Positions 49,664 to 58,727 of a DNA stretch of 64,000 nt are shown here, piece after piece. The position numbers and the translations under genes were made by a program. Positions within the stretch are counted from its first letter, which is position 1; every line of letters begins with the position of its first letter. Source of the stretch: an uncultured Eubacteriales bacterium (GTDB lineage: Bacteria > Bacillota > Clostridia > Oscillospirales > Oscillospiraceae); the NCBI GenBank assembly GCA_900545405.1, contig UQYT01000007.1:12128-76127 (forward strand). Direction: 5' to 3'. The notes under the pieces are model-generated. The model had not been told where the DNA came from, searched no databases, and saw nothing but the letters and a program-made list of their open reading frames with translations.

Positions 49664-52264
49664 ATGGCGGAAAAGACCCCGATGCGAAGGCAGTACGAGG
49701 AGATAAAGAGCAGATACCCGGACTGCATGCTGCTTTTCCGGCTCGGCGACTTCTACGAGATGTTCGACGAGGACGCGCAGACCGCCGCGGACGAGCTTGA
49801 CCTAATGCTCACCACGCGCGACAGGAACAAGCCCCCGGAGGAGCAGACCCCCATGTGCGGCGTGCCCTATCACGCCGCCAACAGCTATATAAAAAAGCTC
49901 ATAGACCACGGCCACAAGGTCGCCGTCTGCGACCAGCTGGAGGACCCGGCGCTGACCAAGGGCCTTGTGAAGCGCGACGTCATCCGCGTCATCACCCCCG
50001 GCACGGTCACGGACGAGGGCATGCTCGACTACGAGCGGCCAAACTATCTCTGCGCCCTCTGGCTGGACGGACGGCGCGGCGGCGCGGCCTTCTGCGACGT
50101 CTCGACGGGCGAATTCTGCGCCGCGGACTTCCCGGACTTCGCCGAGGACCACACGCTCAACGAGCTCACCCGCTTCTCGCCCAACGAGGCGGTGCTCTCC
50201 GCCGGCGCGGCGGCGAGCCGCCGGGTGACGGATTTCATCACGACGCGGGTCGAGTGCATGTACCAGGTCGAGGACGCGGGCTTTGAATACGCCGCGGCCG
50301 AGCGGCAGCTGCTGCACCACTTCGGCGTCTCCTCCCTGGAGGAGCTGGGCCTCGCCGACTGCGAGGGCGCGGTCCGCGCCTCCGGCGCGCTGCTCGGCTA
50401 CATCGGCGAGACGCAGAAGTGCGACATGAAGCACATAAGCCGCCTCGACCTCTTCGAGGGCGGCCGGTACATGGAGCTCGACTACGCCACGCGCCGCAGC
50501 CTGGAGCTCACCGAGACTATGCGCAGCGGCGAAAAGTCCGGCAGCCTGCTGGGCATACTGGACTTCACCAAGACGCCCATGGGCGGGCGGCTGCTCCGCA
50601 CCTGGGTGGAGCGCCCGCTGCTCTCCGCGGCGGAGATAGGCCGCCGCCACGCGGCAGTGCAGGAGCTCGTATCCGACAGCATGCGCCGCGCGGAGCTCAT
50701 CCGCGCCATGACCGGCATGGGCGACATGCTGCGCATACTCGCCCGCGTCTCCAACGGCACGGCGAGCCCCCGGGACCTGAACGTCCTCATGCGCGCGGCG
50801 GAGCGCGTGCCGGACATGCTCGCGCTCTTGCAGGGCAGCAGCTCCGCCCTGCTCAAGAACGCCGCCGCGATGGACAGCCTCGCCGACGTCTGCTCCGACA
50901 TCAAGGCCGCCATCAGCGACAAGCCGAACCTCCTCGTCCACGAGGGCGGCATCCTGCGCGAGGGCTATTCCGAGCAGGTGGACCGCCTGCGCAACGTCCG
51001 CGACAAGGGCACCAAGCTGATAACCGAGATGGAGGCCGCCGAGCGCGAGCGCACGGGCATAAAACGCCTCAAGATAGGCTATAACCGGGTCTACGGCTAC
51101 TACATCGACGTGCCCAAGACCTTCACCGGCGAGCTGCCCGAGGACTATGTCCGCAAGCAGACCCTCGTCGCCAACGAGCGCTATTTCACCGCCGAGCTCA
51201 AGCAGCTGGAGACCGAGCTCACCACGGCGCAGGAGCGGGTCTGCCAGCTGGAGTACAAGTACTTCTGCGACCTGCGCGACTCCATCGCCGACCGCGTGGA
51301 GCGCATCCAGGCCACGGCGGAGCAGATAGCCGTGGTGGACACCCTCTGCTCCCTCGCCGAGGCCGCCGTCCGCTACAACTACTGCCGCCCGGAGTTCGAC
51401 CTCTCCGGCACCATCGACATCAAAGACGGCCGCCACCCGGTGGTCGAGCGGCTGCAGAAGGACACGCTCTTCGTGCCCAACGACGCCCACCTCGACCAGT
51501 CGGACGAGCGCGTGCTCATCATAACCGGCCCGAACATGGCCGGCAAGAGCACCTACATGCGCCAGACGGCGCTGATCGTGCTCATGGCCCAGATAGGCTC
51601 CTTCGTCCCGGCGAAGAGCGCCACGCTCAGCGTTGTGGACAGGGTGTTCACGCGCATCGGCGCCTCGGACGACCTCTCGGCCGGGCAGAGCACCTTCATG
51701 GTGGAGATGAGCGAGGTGGCGGGCATACTCCGCTCCGCCACGCGCAGCAGCCTCATCCTCCTCGACGAGATAGGCCGCGGCACCTCCACCTACGACGGCA
51801 TGGCCATAGCCCGCGCCGTGCTCGAATACTGCGCCGACAAGCGCCGCCTGGGGGCCAAGACCCTCTTTTCCACCCACTATCACGAGCTGACCGACCTCGA
51901 GGGCCAGATCTCCGGCGTGTGCAACTACTACATAACCGCGCGCAAGCAGGGCGGCAGCCTCATCTTCCTGCGCAAGGTCGTGCGCGGCGCGGCGGACGAG
52001 AGCTACGGCATAGAGGTCGCCAAACTCGCCGGGGTGCCGGACAGCGTCATAGAGCGCGCGAAAAAGTGCCTCGCCGAGCTGCTCTCCGGCGCCGTGGACC
52101 TCAGCGCGCCGCGCGCCGCACGCGCCGACGACGGACAGCTCAGCCTCGGCGACGCCGCCGGGGAGGAAGTCCTCGAGCGGCTGCGCGCCGCCGCACTGGA
52201 CACGATGTCGCCCATCGAGGCGATGAACCTTTTGTATGAGCTCAAGAGAAAGCTGGAGGGCTGA
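49664..52264 (+). CDS. mutS: DNA mismatch repair protein MutS
   Basis: Mismatch-recognition ATPase of 866 residues. The mismatch-binding motif is LLFRLGDFYEMFDEDA, where Phe-x-Glu stacks on the mispaired base. Walker A is TGPNMAGKSTYMRQTALIV, followed by GASDDLSAGQSTFMVEM, Walker B LILLDEIGRGTSTYDGMA and FSTHYHELTDL. The C-terminal NLLYELKRKLEG is the usual clamp/tetramer tail region. The ATG follows AAAGGAGG. It overlaps the CPBP protease gene by one base (TGATGG). Confidence 0.97.
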   Translation: MAEKTPMRRQYEEIKSRYPDCMLLFRLGDFYEMFDEDAQTAADELDLMLTTRDRNKPPEEQTPMCGVPYHAANSYIKKLIDHGHKVAVCDQLEDPALTKGLVKRDVIRVITPGTVTDEGMLDYERPNYLCALWLDGRRGGAAFCDVSTGEFCAADFPDFAEDHTLNELTRFSPNEAVLSAGAAASRRVTDFITTRVECMYQVEDAGFEYAAAERQLLHHFGVSSLEELGLADCEGAVRASGALLGYIGETQKCDMKHISRLDLFEGGRYMELDYATRRSLELTETMRSGEKSGSLLGILDFTKTPMGGRLLRTWVERPLLSAAEIGRRHAAVQELVSDSMRRAELIRAMTGMGDMLRILARVSNGTASPRDLNVLMRAAERVPDMLALLQGSSSALLKNAAAMDSLADVCSDIKAAISDKPNLLVHEGGILREGYSEQVDRLRNVRDKGTKLITEMEAAERERTGIKRLKIGYNRVYGYYIDVPKTFTGELPEDYVRKQTLVANERYFTAELKQLETELTTAQERVCQLEYKYFCDLRDSIADRVERIQATAEQIAVVDTLCSLAEAAVRYNYCRPEFDLSGTIDIKDGRHPVVERLQKDTLFVPNDAHLDQSDERVLIITGPNMAGKSTYMRQTALIVLMAQIGSFVPAKSATLSVVDRVFTRIGASDDLSAGQSTFMVEMSEVAGILRSATRSSLILLDEIGRGTSTYDGMAIARAVLEYCADKRRLGAKTLFSTHYHELTDLEGQISGVCNYYITARKQGGSLIFLRKVVRGAADESYGIEVAKLAGVPDSVIERAKKCLAELLSGAVDLSAPRAARADDGQLSLGDAAGEEVLERLRAAALDTMSPIEAMNLLYELKRKLEG

Positions 52265-53004
52265 TGGAAAACCGACCCATACCGACTGCACCCGACTTTG
52301 AAAACCTGATGACCCGCGGCGAGATGATCGCCGCGGCGATATACCTTCCCCTGCACGTCCTGGGCGTGCCGATAGCCCTGAACTGGCTCGCGGGGCTGGT
52401 GCCCGCGATAGCGCAGATGTCGAACGCGGAGCTGAACATCCTCTATTACAGCGTCGGCCTCGTCTATATGCTGCTGCTCCTCCGCCGCTTCCTGCGCCGG
52501 AGCTTCGACGCGGCGCTCGACGCCAAGGGCCGCTTCGTGCTGAGCATCATCGGCGGCTACGCCGCGGACCTCGCGCTGAGCTTCATCCTCAGCTCGCTGC
52601 TGCTCATCTTCGGCCTCGAGCTTGGCAATTCGCCGAACAACATGGCCATCACCTCCGAGCTCTCCACCGACTACGGCCGCATCGCCGTGCTCTCCATAGC
52701 GCTCGCGCCCATCGTGGAGGAGCCGCTCTTCCGCGGACTCATCTTCGGCGGCATCCGCCCTAAGAGCCGCGTGCTGGCGTACATCGTCTCCGCCGCGCTC
52801 TTCTCGCTCTACCACGTCTGGCAGTACGTCGCCCTGACCGGCGACTTCTCGCTGCTCATCTACTGCCTGCTGTACGTGCCCGTCTCCGTCGGCCTCGCCT
52901 GGGCCTATGACCGCAGCGGCAGCATCTGGTCGCCCATGGTGATGCACGCCATCATAAACGCCGTGAGCCTCTCCGTGCTCCAGAGCGGCGCGCTGGGAGT
53001 TTAG
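52264..53004 (+). CDS. CPBP-family intramembrane metalloprotease
   Basis: A 246-residue membrane protein with about six to seven helices. The CPBP (CAAX-protease/bacteriocin-processing, Abi) motifs are APIVEEPLFRGLIFGGIRP (EExxxR), a following FSLYHVWQY (FxxxH) and a late HAIINAVSL (HxxxN/D). Eukaryotic relatives cleave prenylated proteins; in bacteria roles include bacteriocin self-immunity and peptide processing. The substrate is unknown. One-base overlap with mutS suggests coupling rather than functional relation. Confidence 0.9.
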   Translation: MENRPIPTAPDFENLMTRGEMIAAAIYLPLHVLGVPIALNWLAGLVPAIAQMSNAELNILYYSVGLVYMLLLLRRFLRRSFDAALDAKGRFVLSIIGGYAADLALSFILSSLLLIFGLELGNSPNNMAITSELSTDYGRIAVLSIALAPIVEEPLFRGLIFGGIRPKSRVLAYIVSAALFSLYHVWQYVALTGDFSLLIYCLLYVPVSVGLAWAYDRSGSIWSPMVMHAIINAVSLSVLQSGALGV

Positions 53005-53037
53005 GGCGATCTTTCTCCAGAATTTACACAAAGTTCG

Positions 53038-53066
53038 TTGTATCTTCCCCCGCCGGGTGCTACCAT
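53038..53066 (+). promoter_or_regulatory. fbp promoter
   Basis: TTGTAT (53038-53043), 17-bp spacer, TACCAT (53061-53066) with TG one base upstream of the -10 box. It is a moderate match, about 30 bp before the fbp start. Confidence 0.5.
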
Positions 53067-53095
53067 GTTCGTATATGTAAGGAGGAATCGCAAAA

Positions 53096-54979
53096 ATGGG
53101 CGAATTTTCACGAGAATACCTGGAGCTCCTGGCCGAAAAGTACCCGAATGAGGCGGCCGTCTGCTCCGAGATCATAAATCTCAGCGCCATCCTCACCCTG
53201 CCCAAGGGCACGGAGCACTTCATTAGCGACCTGCACGGCGAGTACGGCGCGGTGAGGCACATACTCAACAACTGCTCCGGCGTCATCCTGGAAAAGGTCC
53301 GCCGGCTCTTTGAGGACACGCAGGGCGAGGCGAAGTGCCGCGCGCTCTGCTCCGTCATCTACTACCCAATAGAGGAGCTCGCCTGCCTGCGCGAGCGCGG
53401 CGAGCTGGACAACGCCCGCCTGCGCGAGATACTAGAGCAGCTCTGCCTGCTGGCCGAGACGCTCTCGGGCAAATACACCCGCGGCTATGTGCGGCACCAG
53501 ATGCCCGCCGGCTGGGAGTTCGTGCTCGACGAGCTGCTGCACATCCAGCGCGACGAGGACGCGAACCAGCACCGCTATCACGACGCCATCCTCGACAGCG
53601 TCATCGCCACCGGCTCCGCCGACAGCGTCATCGCGGCGCTCTCGGAGCTCATAAAGCGCCTCGCCGTGGACCGGCTCCACGTAGTGGGCGACATCTTCGA
53701 CCGCGGCCCGGAGCCCGCGCGCATCGTGGACATGCTCATGCAGCACCCTAACCTCGACATCCAGTGGGGCAACCACGACATCCTCTGGCTGGGCGCGGCG
53801 GCGGGCAGCGCGGCCTGCGTGTTCACCGTGCTGCGCATCAGCGCCGACTACGGCAACACCATGACGCTCGAGCGGCGCTACGGCGTCTCGCTCCGCCCGC
53901 TCTACGAGTTCTGCGAGCGCGTCTACGGCGACTCCGAGAAAAAGACCGTGCACCAGGCCCTCTCCGTCCTCGGCTTCAAGCTCGAGGGCCACGTCATCAT
54001 GCGCCACCCCGGCTACGAGATGAACGACCGCCTGATGCTCAACCGCATAAACTACGAGGACTGGACCGTGGAGCTCGACTCCGGCACCTATCCGCTCAAC
54101 ACCGACCGCTTCCCGACCGTGGACCCGAAGGAGCCCTACCGGCTCACGCCCGAGGAGGAGGCGCTGGTGGAGGAGTACGTCTCCGCCTTCAAGGAGAGCC
54201 AGCCGCTCCGGCGCCACCTGGACTTCATCTACCAGAAGGGCAGCACCTACCTCTGCTGCAACGGCAACCTGCTCTACCACGGCTGCATCCCCATGACGCC
54301 GGACGGCAAATTCGCCAGCGTGCGCCACGGCGGCAAGTGGTACGCCGGGCGGCAGCTCATGGACTACGCGGACGCCGTGGTCAAGAGCGCCTGGGCCCGC
54401 GGGGACGAGTCCGCGCTGGACATGATGTGGTATCTCTGGTGCGGCAACAACAGCCCCTTCTCCGGCAGGGTGTTCCACACCTTCGAGCGCGCGGTGGTGG
54501 ACGACAAGAGCACCTGGGTCGAGCCGAAGAACCCCTATTTCAGCCACTGGGAGGACGAGGACGCCGTGCGCATGATCCTCGCCGAGTTCGGCCTTGACCC
54601 GGAGCGCGGCCACATCATAAACGGCCACACGCCCGTAAAGGCGAAGAAGGGCGAGAGCCCCGTGAAGGCCGGGGGCAGGCTGTTCATAATCGACGGCGGC
54701 TTCTGCAAGGCGTATCAGGCCACGACCGGCATCGCTGGCTATACGCTGATATACAGCTCGCACGGCATCCGGCTCAAGAGCCACCGCCCCTTCGAGGGCG
54801 TCGCCAAGGTGCTCAGCGAGAACGCGGACATGGAGTCCGATTCCGTGCCCGTCGAGTTTTTCCCGACGCGGCGGTACATATCCGACACCGACGAGGGCGG
54901 GCGCCTGCGCCGGAGGATAGAGGCGCTGAACGCGCTGCTGGCGGCCTATCGGGCCGGTCAGCTGCAGCAGAGCAGATAA
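53096..54979 (+). CDS. fbp: Fructose-1,6-bisphosphatase, class III
   Basis: A 627-residue metallophosphatase that hydrolyses fructose-1,6-bisphosphate in gluconeogenesis. The calcineurin-like metal motifs are ISDLHGEYGAVRHIL, VVGDIFDRGPEPARIVD and IQWGNHDILWLGAAAG, and a later HIINGHTPV. This large class III enzyme is typical of Bacillota and unrelated to the plant and E. coli FBPases. The ATG follows AAGGAGG. It is monocistronic or co-transcribed with the TM2 gene 22 bp downstream. Confidence 0.96.
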   Translation: MGEFSREYLELLAEKYPNEAAVCSEIINLSAILTLPKGTEHFISDLHGEYGAVRHILNNCSGVILEKVRRLFEDTQGEAKCRALCSVIYYPIEELACLRERGELDNARLREILEQLCLLAETLSGKYTRGYVRHQMPAGWEFVLDELLHIQRDEDANQHRYHDAILDSVIATGSADSVIAALSELIKRLAVDRLHVVGDIFDRGPEPARIVDMLMQHPNLDIQWGNHDILWLGAAAGSAACVFTVLRISADYGNTMTLERRYGVSLRPLYEFCERVYGDSEKKTVHQALSVLGFKLEGHVIMRHPGYEMNDRLMLNRINYEDWTVELDSGTYPLNTDRFPTVDPKEPYRLTPEEEALVEEYVSAFKESQPLRRHLDFIYQKGSTYLCCNGNLLYHGCIPMTPDGKFASVRHGGKWYAGRQLMDYADAVVKSAWARGDESALDMMWYLWCGNNSPFSGRVFHTFERAVVDDKSTWVEPKNPYFSHWEDEDAVRMILAEFGLDPERGHIINGHTPVKAKKGESPVKAGGRLFIIDGGFCKAYQATTGIAGYTLIYSSHGIRLKSHRPFEGVAKVLSENADMESDSVPVEFFPTRRYISDTDEGGRLRRRIEALNALLAAYRAGQLQQSR

Positions 54980-55001
54980 AAAGAGAGAGGGAGAGAGGAG
55001 C

Positions 55002-55640
55002 ATGAGCGGAGCGTTTGCGGCCCAGGAGAGCGGCGAGATATTCTGCCCGCACTGCGGCGCGGCCGTGGCCGAGGGCGACAACTGCTGCTGGCACTGCGGC
55101 GAGCGGCTGCCCAAGGGGCACAGCTGGTGCCCGGAGTGCGGCCGGCGCTTTGCCGGCGGGGAGGAGCGGTGCCCCAACTGCGGCACGGCGACACTGCCCG
55201 GCGACCCGCCCCAGGCCCGCCGGAGCGAACCTGAGCCGGAGCCGGAACCGGAACAGCCCAAGGCCGAACCGGAGCGGGAGTATCAGGCCCGCCGCGCAGA
55301 CCCGGGCGCGGGCTACAACTACGACGAGCGCCGCCGCTATCAGGAGTACCGCAGCTATGACCGGGGCTATGACAGCGGATACGACAGCGGCTATGAGCGC
55401 GGCTGGCGGGAGGCAAGGCGCCGGGGCATGCGCTCCGAGAAGGACTGGCTCGTCGCGCTGATACTCTCGGTCGTGGTGGGCGTGCTGGGCGTGCACCGCT
55501 TCTATGTGGGCAAGATAGGCACTGGCCTGCTCTGGCTCTTCACGGGCGGCTGCTTCGGCATAGGCTGGCTCGTGGACCTCATAATGATAGCCTGCGGCAA
55601 GTTCCGGGACAAACAGGGCTTTTTGCTCATGCCCCGGTGA
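55002..55640 (+). CDS. Zinc-ribbon and TM2-domain membrane protein
   Basis: An unassigned 212-residue protein. The N-terminus has a series of CxxC pairs (FCPHCG, CWHCGE, WCPECGRR, CPNCG) forming two double-zinc-ribbon modules. A charged linker rich in Pro-Glu and then Tyr-Arg-Asp-Gly (DSGYDSGYERGWRE) follows. The C-terminal 65 residues are a TM2 domain: two membrane helices joined by a short turn, with the GVHRFYVGK motif. Such proteins occur widely and the function is unknown. The zinc ribbons should lie in the cytoplasm. Confidence 0.9.
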   Translation: MSGAFAAQESGEIFCPHCGAAVAEGDNCCWHCGERLPKGHSWCPECGRRFAGGEERCPNCGTATLPGDPPQARRSEPEPEPEPEQPKAEPEREYQARRADPGAGYNYDERRRYQEYRSYDRGYDSGYDSGYERGWREARRRGMRSEKDWLVALILSVVVGVLGVHRFYVGKIGTGLLWLFTGGCFGIGWLVDLIMIACGKFRDKQGFLLMPR

Positions 55641-55656
55641 GGCAGAAAATTAGGTG

Positions 55657-55685
55657 TTGACACGGGAGCCGGAACGTGCTATTAT
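55657..55685 (+). promoter_or_regulatory. Promoter of the initiator tRNA
   Basis: TTGACA (55657-55662), 17-bp spacer, TATTAT (55680-55685), with TATAAT overlapping three bases further. Confidence 0.8.
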
Positions 55686-55701
55686 AATAAGGCTCTCATA
55701 T

Positions 55702-55779
<78 letters not shown>

Positions 55780-55816
55780 AAAGCGCGCACCGTGCGGTGC
55801 GCGCTTTCTCTTTTTG
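55780..55816 (+). terminator. Terminator of the initiator tRNA
   Basis: AAAGCGCGCACC-GTGC-GGTGCGCGCTTT followed by CTCTTTTT. Confidence 0.92.
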
Positions 55817-55845
55817 TGTCCTCGACTGTGACGGCGCAAGAAAGT

Positions 55846-55874
55846 TTGACATCGGAGGCAGAGGGTAATATAAT
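55846..55874 (+). promoter_or_regulatory. Promoter of the RpiR-family gene
   Basis: TTGACA (55846-55851), 17-bp spacer, TATAAT (55869-55874): both hexamers are perfect. The start codon is about 39 bp downstream. Confidence 0.9.
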
Positions 55875-55912
55875 TCCTTCATATGTAATATCACTTTCTG
55901 GGGGAGAAAACC

Positions 55913-56773
55913 ATGGAAGAAGCTCTGCTCCTCATACAGAAGATAAAGGCCATGTACCAATCAAAGGCCTTCTCCAAGTCAGACCAAAGCATCGCCGAAT
56001 ATATACTCAACGACCCCGGCTGCCTGGCGGGAGCCACGGCGAACTCGCTGGCGGAGGCCTCGGGCACCAGCCCGGCCACCGTCATCCGCTTTTGCCGCAA
56101 GCTCGGCTTCACCGGCTTCACGGAGCTCAAGAACAGCGCCTCCAACTACATCGTCGAGACCGCGCGCGACATGAGCCTGCGCCGCGGCGACGACGCCGGC
56201 ACCGTCAAGAGCAAGGTCATCAGCTACACCAAGATGATAATGGACGAGCTCGACGAGATCCTCGACAACAACGCCCTGGAAAAGGCCGCCGAGCTCATCG
56301 CCGGGGCCCGGAGCCTGGTCATCGTCAGCGAGGGCGGCTCCGGCACCATCAGCCGCGCCGCCTACGACATCTTCCTAAAGCTCGCCATACCCTGCCGCTG
56401 CATAGAGGACCTCATCTTCCAGACCATGGAGATCAGCATGATGGACAAGGACGACCTGCTGCTCATCATCGTGAACTCCGGCCGCACCTGGAACGTCCTG
56501 CAAAACGCCAGCTACGCCAAGGAGCGCGGCATAAAGGTCGTCGGCATCGTCGGCCCGGCAAATTCGCCGCTCTCCAAATATCTCGACGTCGAGATCGTCA
56601 CCAGCGTCTTCAGCAGCGACTACTTCAGCGACATCTCCGCTGCCAGGACCTGCGAGCTCGTAACCATTTCCATCCTGCACTCCATCATCGCCCTGACCCG
56701 CACGGAGGAGCAGATAGACAAGAGCCACGAGATCGGAATGTCCATAGAAAGAAAACGACTGCCCCCCAAATAA
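55913..56773 (+). CDS. MurR/RpiR-family transcriptional regulator
   Basis: A 286-residue regulator. The N-terminal RpiR helix-turn-helix is in SIAEYILNDPGCLAGATANS and GTSPATVIRFCRKLGFTGF. The C-terminal SIS domain (about residues 115-255, SLVIVSEGGSGTISRAAYD and LIIVNSGRTWNVLQNASYA) binds phosphosugars. GGGGGAG precedes the ATG. It stands alone with its own strong promoter and terminator, immediately upstream of and co-oriented with the TRAP-transketolase operon. The likely operators are listed below. By guilt of association its ligand is a phosphorylated intermediate of that pathway. Confidence 0.9.
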   Translation: MEEALLLIQKIKAMYQSKAFSKSDQSIAEYILNDPGCLAGATANSLAEASGTSPATVIRFCRKLGFTGFTELKNSASNYIVETARDMSLRRGDDAGTVKSKVISYTKMIMDELDEILDNNALEKAAELIAGARSLVIVSEGGSGTISRAAYDIFLKLAIPCRCIEDLIFQTMEISMMDKDDLLLIIVNSGRTWNVLQNASYAKERGIKVVGIVGPANSPLSKYLDVEIVTSVFSSDYFSDISAARTCELVTISILHSIIALTRTEEQIDKSHEIGMSIERKRLPPK

Positions 56774-56788
56774 ACACGCACTGCTTAC

Positions 56789-56818
56789 GCCGCCGGCCTT
56801 CGGGCCGGCGGCTTTTTT
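56789..56818 (+). terminator. Terminator of the RpiR-family gene
   Basis: GCCGCCGGCC-TTCG-GGCCGGCGGC followed by TTTTTT; a UUCG tetraloop hairpin. Confidence 0.95.
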
Positions 56819-56820
56819 GC

Positions 56821-56851
56821 TGTCAGGATGAAACTTTGCTTCATCCTGACA
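56821..56851. promoter_or_regulatory. Second hairpin / ATGAA inverted repeat after rpiR
   Basis: TGTCAGGATGAA-ACTTTGC-TTCATCCTGACA is a perfect 12-bp inverted repeat without a T tract. It contains an ATGAAAC half-site like those before dctP, so it may be a regulator site rather than a terminator. Confidence 0.45.
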
Positions 56852-56900
56852 TAACTTTAACAAGGCCAAAAACGGCGAAAAACCCGAAAAAGAGCCGGAA

Positions 56901-56916
56901 TGTCAACTAATTGACA
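56901..56916. promoter_or_regulatory. TGTCAA-TTGACA inverted repeat
   Basis: TGTCAACTAATTGACA is an inverted repeat with 6-bp arms, about 240 bp before dctP. Possible binding site of an unidentified regulator. Confidence 0.3.
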
Positions 56917-56975
56917 ATGATAGAGCGCAAATTTTACTTGCATTTTATACAAAAACAGGCAGGCAAAATTGAGCT

Positions 56976-57092
56976 GTTTCACAAAATTTCATTTATGGCA
57001 CTTAATAATGAACTTGCGTTTCATCTTCCTGTTGACTTATGAAATTTCATGGAGTAACCTGAAATCACAAGGAAAATGAAACCAAATGAAAC
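56976..57092. promoter_or_regulatory. Cluster of RpiR-type operator sites before dctP
   Basis: ATGAAATTTCAT at 57039-57050 is a perfect 12-bp palindrome. ACAAAATTTCAT at 56981-56992 matches 10 of 12. Half-sites GTTTCAC (56976), GTTTCAT (57018) and ATGAAAC (57076 and 57086, ten bases apart) surround it. Palindromes of the TGAAA-TTTCA kind are usual RpiR-family targets, and the regulator gene lies next door. The perfect site falls inside the candidate promoter, where binding would block RNA polymerase. Confidence 0.65.
57032..57060 (+). promoter_or_regulatory. Candidate promoter of the TRAP-transketolase operon
   Basis: TTGACT (57032-57037), 17-bp spacer containing the palindrome ATGAAATTTCAT, and a weak -10 TAACCT (57055-57060). 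The poor -10 box is the main doubt. Confidence 0.45.
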
Positions 57093-57142
57093 GTGGAGAG
57101 AAGAAGAGACTGGAAACAAAATAACGAGAGGAAGGACGAAAA

Positions 57143-58165
57143 ATGAAGAAGGCGCTGACCCTGTTCCTGGCATTGGTCATGGTGCTCTTGCTGTCGGCCT
57201 GCGGCTCCGAAGCCAAGGAGCTGGACAACCCCAACGGGTACAACAGCATCAAGTTCGCCATGGCCGTAAACGGTACGGACACCCAGATCGACACGCGAGT
57301 CGCCAACAAGTTCAAGGAGCTGGTGGAGGAGGCGTCCGGCGGCGTCATCACCGTGGACGTGTTCCCGAACGACCAGCTCGCGGGCGGCAACGCGTCCAAG
57401 GGCATCGAGATGATCTCGGACGGCTCCGTGGACATGGCGGCCTACGCGACCAGCGTGCTGAGCGCGCTGGACGAGAGGGTCTCGATAGGCACGGTGCCCT
57501 GGCTCTTTGACAGCTACGCCGAGGCGAGGGAGGTCATAGACTCCACCGGCCTCGCCTACTACGACAGCGTGCTCGAGAGGCTGGACCTCAAGGTGATCGG
57601 CTCCTTCCACAACGGCTTCCGCCAGCTGACCAACAACAAGCGCCCCGTGACCTCGCCCGAGGACCTCAAGGGCCTGAACATCCGCGTGCCCGGCAGCGAG
57701 ATCTACATGAGCTTCTTCAAGGCCTTCGGCGCCGTGCCGAGCTCCACCAACTGGAGCGAGGTCTTCACGAACCTGCAGCAGGGCGTCATCGACGGCCAGG
57801 AGAACGGCGTGAGCATCACCGCCACCTCCGGCATGACCGAGGTGCAGGACTACATGACCATCTGGAACTACACCTATGAAAACGACCTGTTCCTTGTCAA
57901 CCGCAACATCTGGGACAGCCTGAACGAGGCCACGCAGCAGCTGCTTAGCGAGAAGGCGCTAGAGGCCTGCAACTGGGGCCGCGACCAGCTCGAGGCCGAG
58001 GAGGGCGACCTCATCGAGGAGTTCCGCGCCGAGGGCATGCAGGTGGACATCCTCACGGAGGAGCAGCTCGAGCCCTTCAAGGAGATAGTTTCCGACCTGT
58101 GCCAGAGCTTCTATGAGAAGTTCGGCAAAGAGGCCTGCGCCGCCTTCGGCGTGGAGCTGGATTGA
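57143..58165 (+). CDS. TRAP transporter substrate-binding protein, DctP family
   Basis: A 340-residue lipoprotein (lipobox LSAC, Cys20) that captures the substrate outside the membrane for the TRAP permease. The DctP fold is indicated by FAMAVNGTDTQIDTRVANKF, FPNDQLAGGNASKGIEMISDGSVDMA, DLKGLNIRVPGSEIY and TNLQQGVIDGQENGVSI. The arginine in NIRVPGS is the residue that usually salt-bridges the substrate carboxylate, so the ligand is probably an organic acid or acidic sugar. The ATG follows GAGGAAGGA. It is the first gene of the operon dctP-dctQ-dctM-dehydrogenase-transketolase. Confidence 0.93.
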   Translation: MKKALTLFLALVMVLLLSACGSEAKELDNPNGYNSIKFAMAVNGTDTQIDTRVANKFKELVEEASGGVITVDVFPNDQLAGGNASKGIEMISDGSVDMAAYATSVLSALDERVSIGTVPWLFDSYAEAREVIDSTGLAYYDSVLERLDLKVIGSFHNGFRQLTNNKRPVTSPEDLKGLNIRVPGSEIYMSFFKAFGAVPSSTNWSEVFTNLQQGVIDGQENGVSITATSGMTEVQDYMTIWNYTYENDLFLVNRNIWDSLNEATQQLLSEKALEACNWGRDQLEAEEGDLIEEFRAEGMQVDILTEEQLEPFKEIVSDLCQSFYEKFGKEACAAFGVELD

Positions 58166-58181
58166 GAGGGGGATGGTTGAG

Positions 58182-58727
58182 ATGTCGAAAATAAACAAGG
58201 CGCTTGACTACATCGAGGAGGTCCTGGTCTGCCTCTGCCTGATCGTAATGACTGCCCTCACCTTCGGCAACGCGGTGCTCCGCAAGCTGGGCTCCGGCAT
58301 TTCCTTCTCGGAGGAGATATCGACCTACCTCTTCGTTTTGCTGAGCCTGCTGGGCTCGGCGATAGCCGCAAAGCGCGGCGCCCACCTGGGACTCACGCTG
58401 GTGACCGAGCGCGTCGGCGCGAAGGCCGCGAGGATACTCGGCATAATCTCGATGATATTCTCCACGGCGTTCTCGGCGCTCATCTGCTACTACGGCGTGT
58501 TCATGGCCATCAACCAGTATGAAAAGGGCCAGGTCACCCTGGCCACCCAGCTCCCCGAGTGCATCTTCGGCTCCTTCGTCCCCATCGGCGCGCTGTTCAT
58601 GACGATACGCTTCGGGCAGAACCTGTACAGGCTCATCGCCGGCAAGGAGATAGCCAGGGAGGACGTCGTGGCCGACGCTCTGGAGGCCGCGAAGGAAGAG
58701 GAGAACGAAGAAGGAGGCGCCGAGTAA
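58182..58727 (+). CDS. TRAP transporter small permease, DctQ family
   Basis: A 181-residue protein with four membrane helices (CLCLIVMTALTFGNAVLRK, ISTYLFVLLSLLGSAIAAKRGAH and two more). EEISTYLFVLLSLLGSAIAAKRGAH contains the conserved E(E/R)-x10-AxxxRxxxH pattern of DctQ. It acts as scaffold for DctM. Start uncertain: ATG 58182 is chosen because a G-rich site lies nine bases upstream; ATG 58173 touches that site. The C-terminus is acidic and overlaps the dctM start (TAATG). Confidence 0.92.
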   Translation: MSKINKALDYIEEVLVCLCLIVMTALTFGNAVLRKLGSGISFSEEISTYLFVLLSLLGSAIAAKRGAHLGLTLVTERVGAKAARILGIISMIFSTAFSALICYYGVFMAINQYEKGQVTLATQLPECIFGSFVPIGALFMTIRFGQNLYRLIAGKEIAREDVVADALEAAKEEENEEGGAE

